Positions 46,669-48,987 of a DNA stretch of 48,987 nt are shown one piece after another (the stretch's first letter is position 1; each line of letters opens with the position of its first letter). Source of the stretch: Folioceros fuciformis (Eukaryota > Anthocerotophyta > Anthocerotopsida > Anthocerotales); NCBI GenBank assembly GCA_049999805.1, contig JBNGIO010005744.1, positions 32,804 through 81,790 of the forward strand, given 5' to 3'. Position numbers and translations under genes: made by a program. The notes beneath the pieces were generated by a model that was given only the letters and a program-made list of their open reading frames with translations, was not told the origin of the DNA and made no database searches.

Positions 46669-48696
46669 CTACAGGGCAGCGAGAGACTGCATCACATCCT
46701 TGTAAATGTCGTCGTAATGCTCAATTCCACAGCTGAAACGTACCAAGTTGTCTTTTATTCCCAACTTGGCCCTGTCTGCCTCGGATTGATCCCTGCCACA
46801 TACCAACACCACTCTGTTCACAAATTTGGCCTAATGAACCAAGAGACCAAAGCAGACTTGAGGAGGAACGACATGCCTCTCACGCACTCTTACCAGTACG
46901 AGATTATTGTAGGCTGCTCTACGAGAGACTCACATCCTCCGAGGGAAGGAGCAATGTACGGAATTCGAAGGCCATCAATGAATCTTGAAGTATCTTTCAG
47001 GTCTCCCTTTAGCTGCATGAGTGAAGGAGAAGAGAAGGGCGTGGTCAGAGGCTTGACTGCTAGCATCACCTGTCCCTGAGGTTCTTCCACTGCCGGGTGC
47101 ACGAAAAATCTTACCTCAAAACTTACAACACCACCGAAGCCAGCCATCTGGTGCTTGGCGATGTGGTGCTCTGGATGACTTTCCAGGCCGGGATAATGTA
47201 CACGAAGGACCTGGAACGATGAAGAAACCCAAGATAAGCCATCAGGACATGCACACCTGGAGGGGTACCATCACTGGGGAAGGAAGGAGTAGAGATGATG
47301 AAACCTTGGGGTGGGTCTCCAAGGCATGGGCAAGCTTCATCGCAGTTTGATTCTGCTTCTCGACACGCACATGAAGTGTTTTCATACCTCTGAGAATAAG
47401 GTAGGCAGCATGCTGCACACGCAGGCCACCAGAGGAAGTCAGGCTCTGAAATTATTCAAGACGAAGAGCAGTGAGCCAAGAGGGGTGAAACATACAGGGT
47501 CAACGACACCGCCCAGCATGTTGTGCAAGTTTCGCACTTCCTTGACAAGTTTCTTCGACCCGCTGATACTCCCAGCCAGTACCTGCACATAGCACACATG
47601 AGCTCATGCAGGCACTGACCAGGGAATGATGAAAAGCTGCACATTAGGAACCATCACGACATACATCGTTGTGACCAGCCAAGTATTTGGTTGCGGAATG
47701 CAGAACAAGGTCTGCCCCAAGGGAAAGAGCCTTCTGATTGACTGGCGTTGCAAAGGTGGCATCAATGCAGACTAAAGCACCCTTGCTATGACAGAGCTCA
47801 GAAACAAGAGGGATGTCAATACACCGCAGGTACGGATTTGTTGGTGACTCTGAAAAGAATAGAGACACCTACATAGCAACAGAATACCTCCGTTAAGTGC
47901 AGTGAAATTTGTAGATGAAATCCACGTCAAGCCCTCCTATTCCAAATACACCAAACGCACCTGATCTCCCTCCAAGGCCGTCTTCAAGGAATTCAGGCCA
48001 ACCGGGGAATTCAGGCCAGCTGGGTCAAGAACAGTGACCTACAGCAGCAGGGGACAAATGTCAAAATTCCATCTCAAACAAGCACATCCAGAAAGGTGAC
48101 ACAAACACGAAAAAATTGGTACACAGAAAACGACGTGCCTTAATTCCCATCTTGGGAAGAAACGTCTGGATAAATTGCCGAGTTCTCCTGTAGCAATCTG
48201 TGGTGGTAACAATGCGCCCACCGACAGGAACAAGCGCCAGCAGCATGGTTGTTGCAGCGCACATACCAGATGCTAACAGCAACGTTGTCTCAGCCCCTTC
48301 GAGAGCACTGGACCCAACATAGAATACATATTTCGATACATCAAGAAACTCCCGATCCAATGCAGCAAAACAAGGAACTGAGATCGAGGTGGACATGGAA
48401 AAGAGGTGGCATACGTGATCTTCTCTTCAGCTGTATGAGTTGTGGGATTGCCGTATCGTCCATACTCAAAGCTCTGGTGCATTCCATCCTGTCTCCAAAA
48501 CAACATGAAAACAATCACCACAACCTCTCTAGTACAGCCCTGAAATGTGCAAAGGACCTGTATAATCACGACTGCGCAAGTAGACAACAAACCTGAAAAG
48601 CAATGAGCTCCTCAGTGTTTCTGAATGTGTAAGTGGACGTCTGTACAATCGGTGTTGTGAGAGAGTCCGACACTTTAGGTCGCCCTTCTCTTTCAC
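46669..48696 (-). CDS. CGS1: Cystathionine gamma-synthase-like enzyme, copy B (5' end outside window)
   Basis: Exons 2-11 are visible: 48696-48593, 48488-48415, 48307-48139, 48038-47961, 47868-47665, 47582-47496, 47412-47305, 47210-47115, 47012-46894, 46792-46669. All match copy A in length and phase except exon 5, which is 18 nt longer through a duplication (GLNSPVGLNS). The first exon is not in the window (copy A intron 1 is 586 nt; only 291 nt remain). Conserved: [42 protein letters not shown] with the PLP lysine, [43 protein letters not shown] replaces copy A's CIDGTFATA. The intact frame suggests an active gene. Intron 4 again has a GC donor. Confidence 0.9.
48039..48138 (-). other. GC-AG intron, CGS copy B intron 4
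   Basis: The donor is ATTAAG/GCACGT and the acceptor is GCTGTAG; the join reads PKMGIK-VTVLDPA. It is the same site as in copy A, with no GT alternative nearby. Confidence 0.85.
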
Positions 48697-48987
48697 CTTC
48701 GAATCACAACAGAAAACGAGAGAGGAACTGCTGTCAGACAAAGCATCACGGCCACCCATCCGACGACCCGGTCTATGAACTATGATCGACCATTGTTTCA
48801 GACTTTCTCGCCGGAAGTCTCACAACAACACCGCTGAATCACCACTAAAGAATGGAAACCCACTCGTGACACTGAGAAATTCTACATGCCCACTCCACAT
48901 CCCAAATTCCCATTCCACACCCAAATCCTGCACCCAAAGAAAGTGGTGACACAGGAACAGGGGGGGGGAGGGGGGGGGGGCGCAGGA
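48697..48987 (-). other. Part of CGS-B intron 1, with a G/C homopolymer tract at the window edge
   Basis: By analogy with copy A this is intron 1 sequence. At 48960-48980 the + strand is an almost unbroken G run with one A, so the transcript strand is C-rich. It could be a genuine G-quadruplex former or a sequencing-quality problem. Confidence 0.5.

Overview
This is a nuclear segment of a land plant. It carries plant-specific families (a PAT1-type GRAS regulator, a P-class PPR protein with about 23 repeats, an At4g08330-type zinc ribbon, GFS9/TT9, a UBC37-type E2, an ABC1K kinase and plant-type cystathionine gamma-synthase). Its spliced genes have very short introns, mostly 75-170 nt. Short introns beside intronless GRAS, SCAI, PPR and CHMP1 genes suggest a seed-free plant, for example a Selaginella-like lycophyte or a compact bryophyte. 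That placement is inference.

Layout. 1-9.5 kb: the GRAS gene (+) converges on a MAN1/Src1-C-terminal-domain membrane protein (-). That gene shares a 294-bp divergent promoter with Peter Pan/SSF1 (+). 9.5-17 kb: two intact RPS18 genes (-) lie about 6.2 kb apart. Between them is an AT-rich stretch with small tandem duplications and a decayed group II intron-type reverse transcriptase. The second RPS18 is divergent with an intronless SCAI gene (+) across a 356-bp promoter bearing teloboxes. 19-22.9 kb: a repeat-rich stretch with a 31-bp minisatellite, a 155-bp duplication and a five-copy 65-bp array. 22.9-28.2 kb: the PPR gene (-) and a UBE2T/UBC37 E2 (-). The E2 is divergent with GFS9/TT9 (+). 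33.9-38.2 kb: a 19-exon ABC1K kinase (+), convergent with the zinc-ribbon gene (-). 41-49 kb: CHMP1 (-) and two tandem CGS genes (-); the second CGS runs off the window end.

Exon models were built by hand. Each chosen set of splice sites keeps the reading frame and gives a total CDS length divisible by three, or whole codons for the partial gene. Exceptions to certainty are noted in the entries.

The genes are mostly housekeeping: ribosome assembly (PPAN, RPS18 x2), membrane trafficking (CHMP1, TT9), organelle metabolism and RNA (ABC1K, PPR, CGS) and the nucleus (MSC protein, SCAI, UBC37). I see no operon-like system. The most unusual signals are five GC-AG introns in five genes (two paralogous pairs and one singleton), about 180 bp of homology between the CHMP1 and CGS-A promoter/start regions, the organelle-type RT fossil, two stop-free 3n introns at the end of TT9, and a telobox/TATA promoter with a hairpin leader but no ORF.
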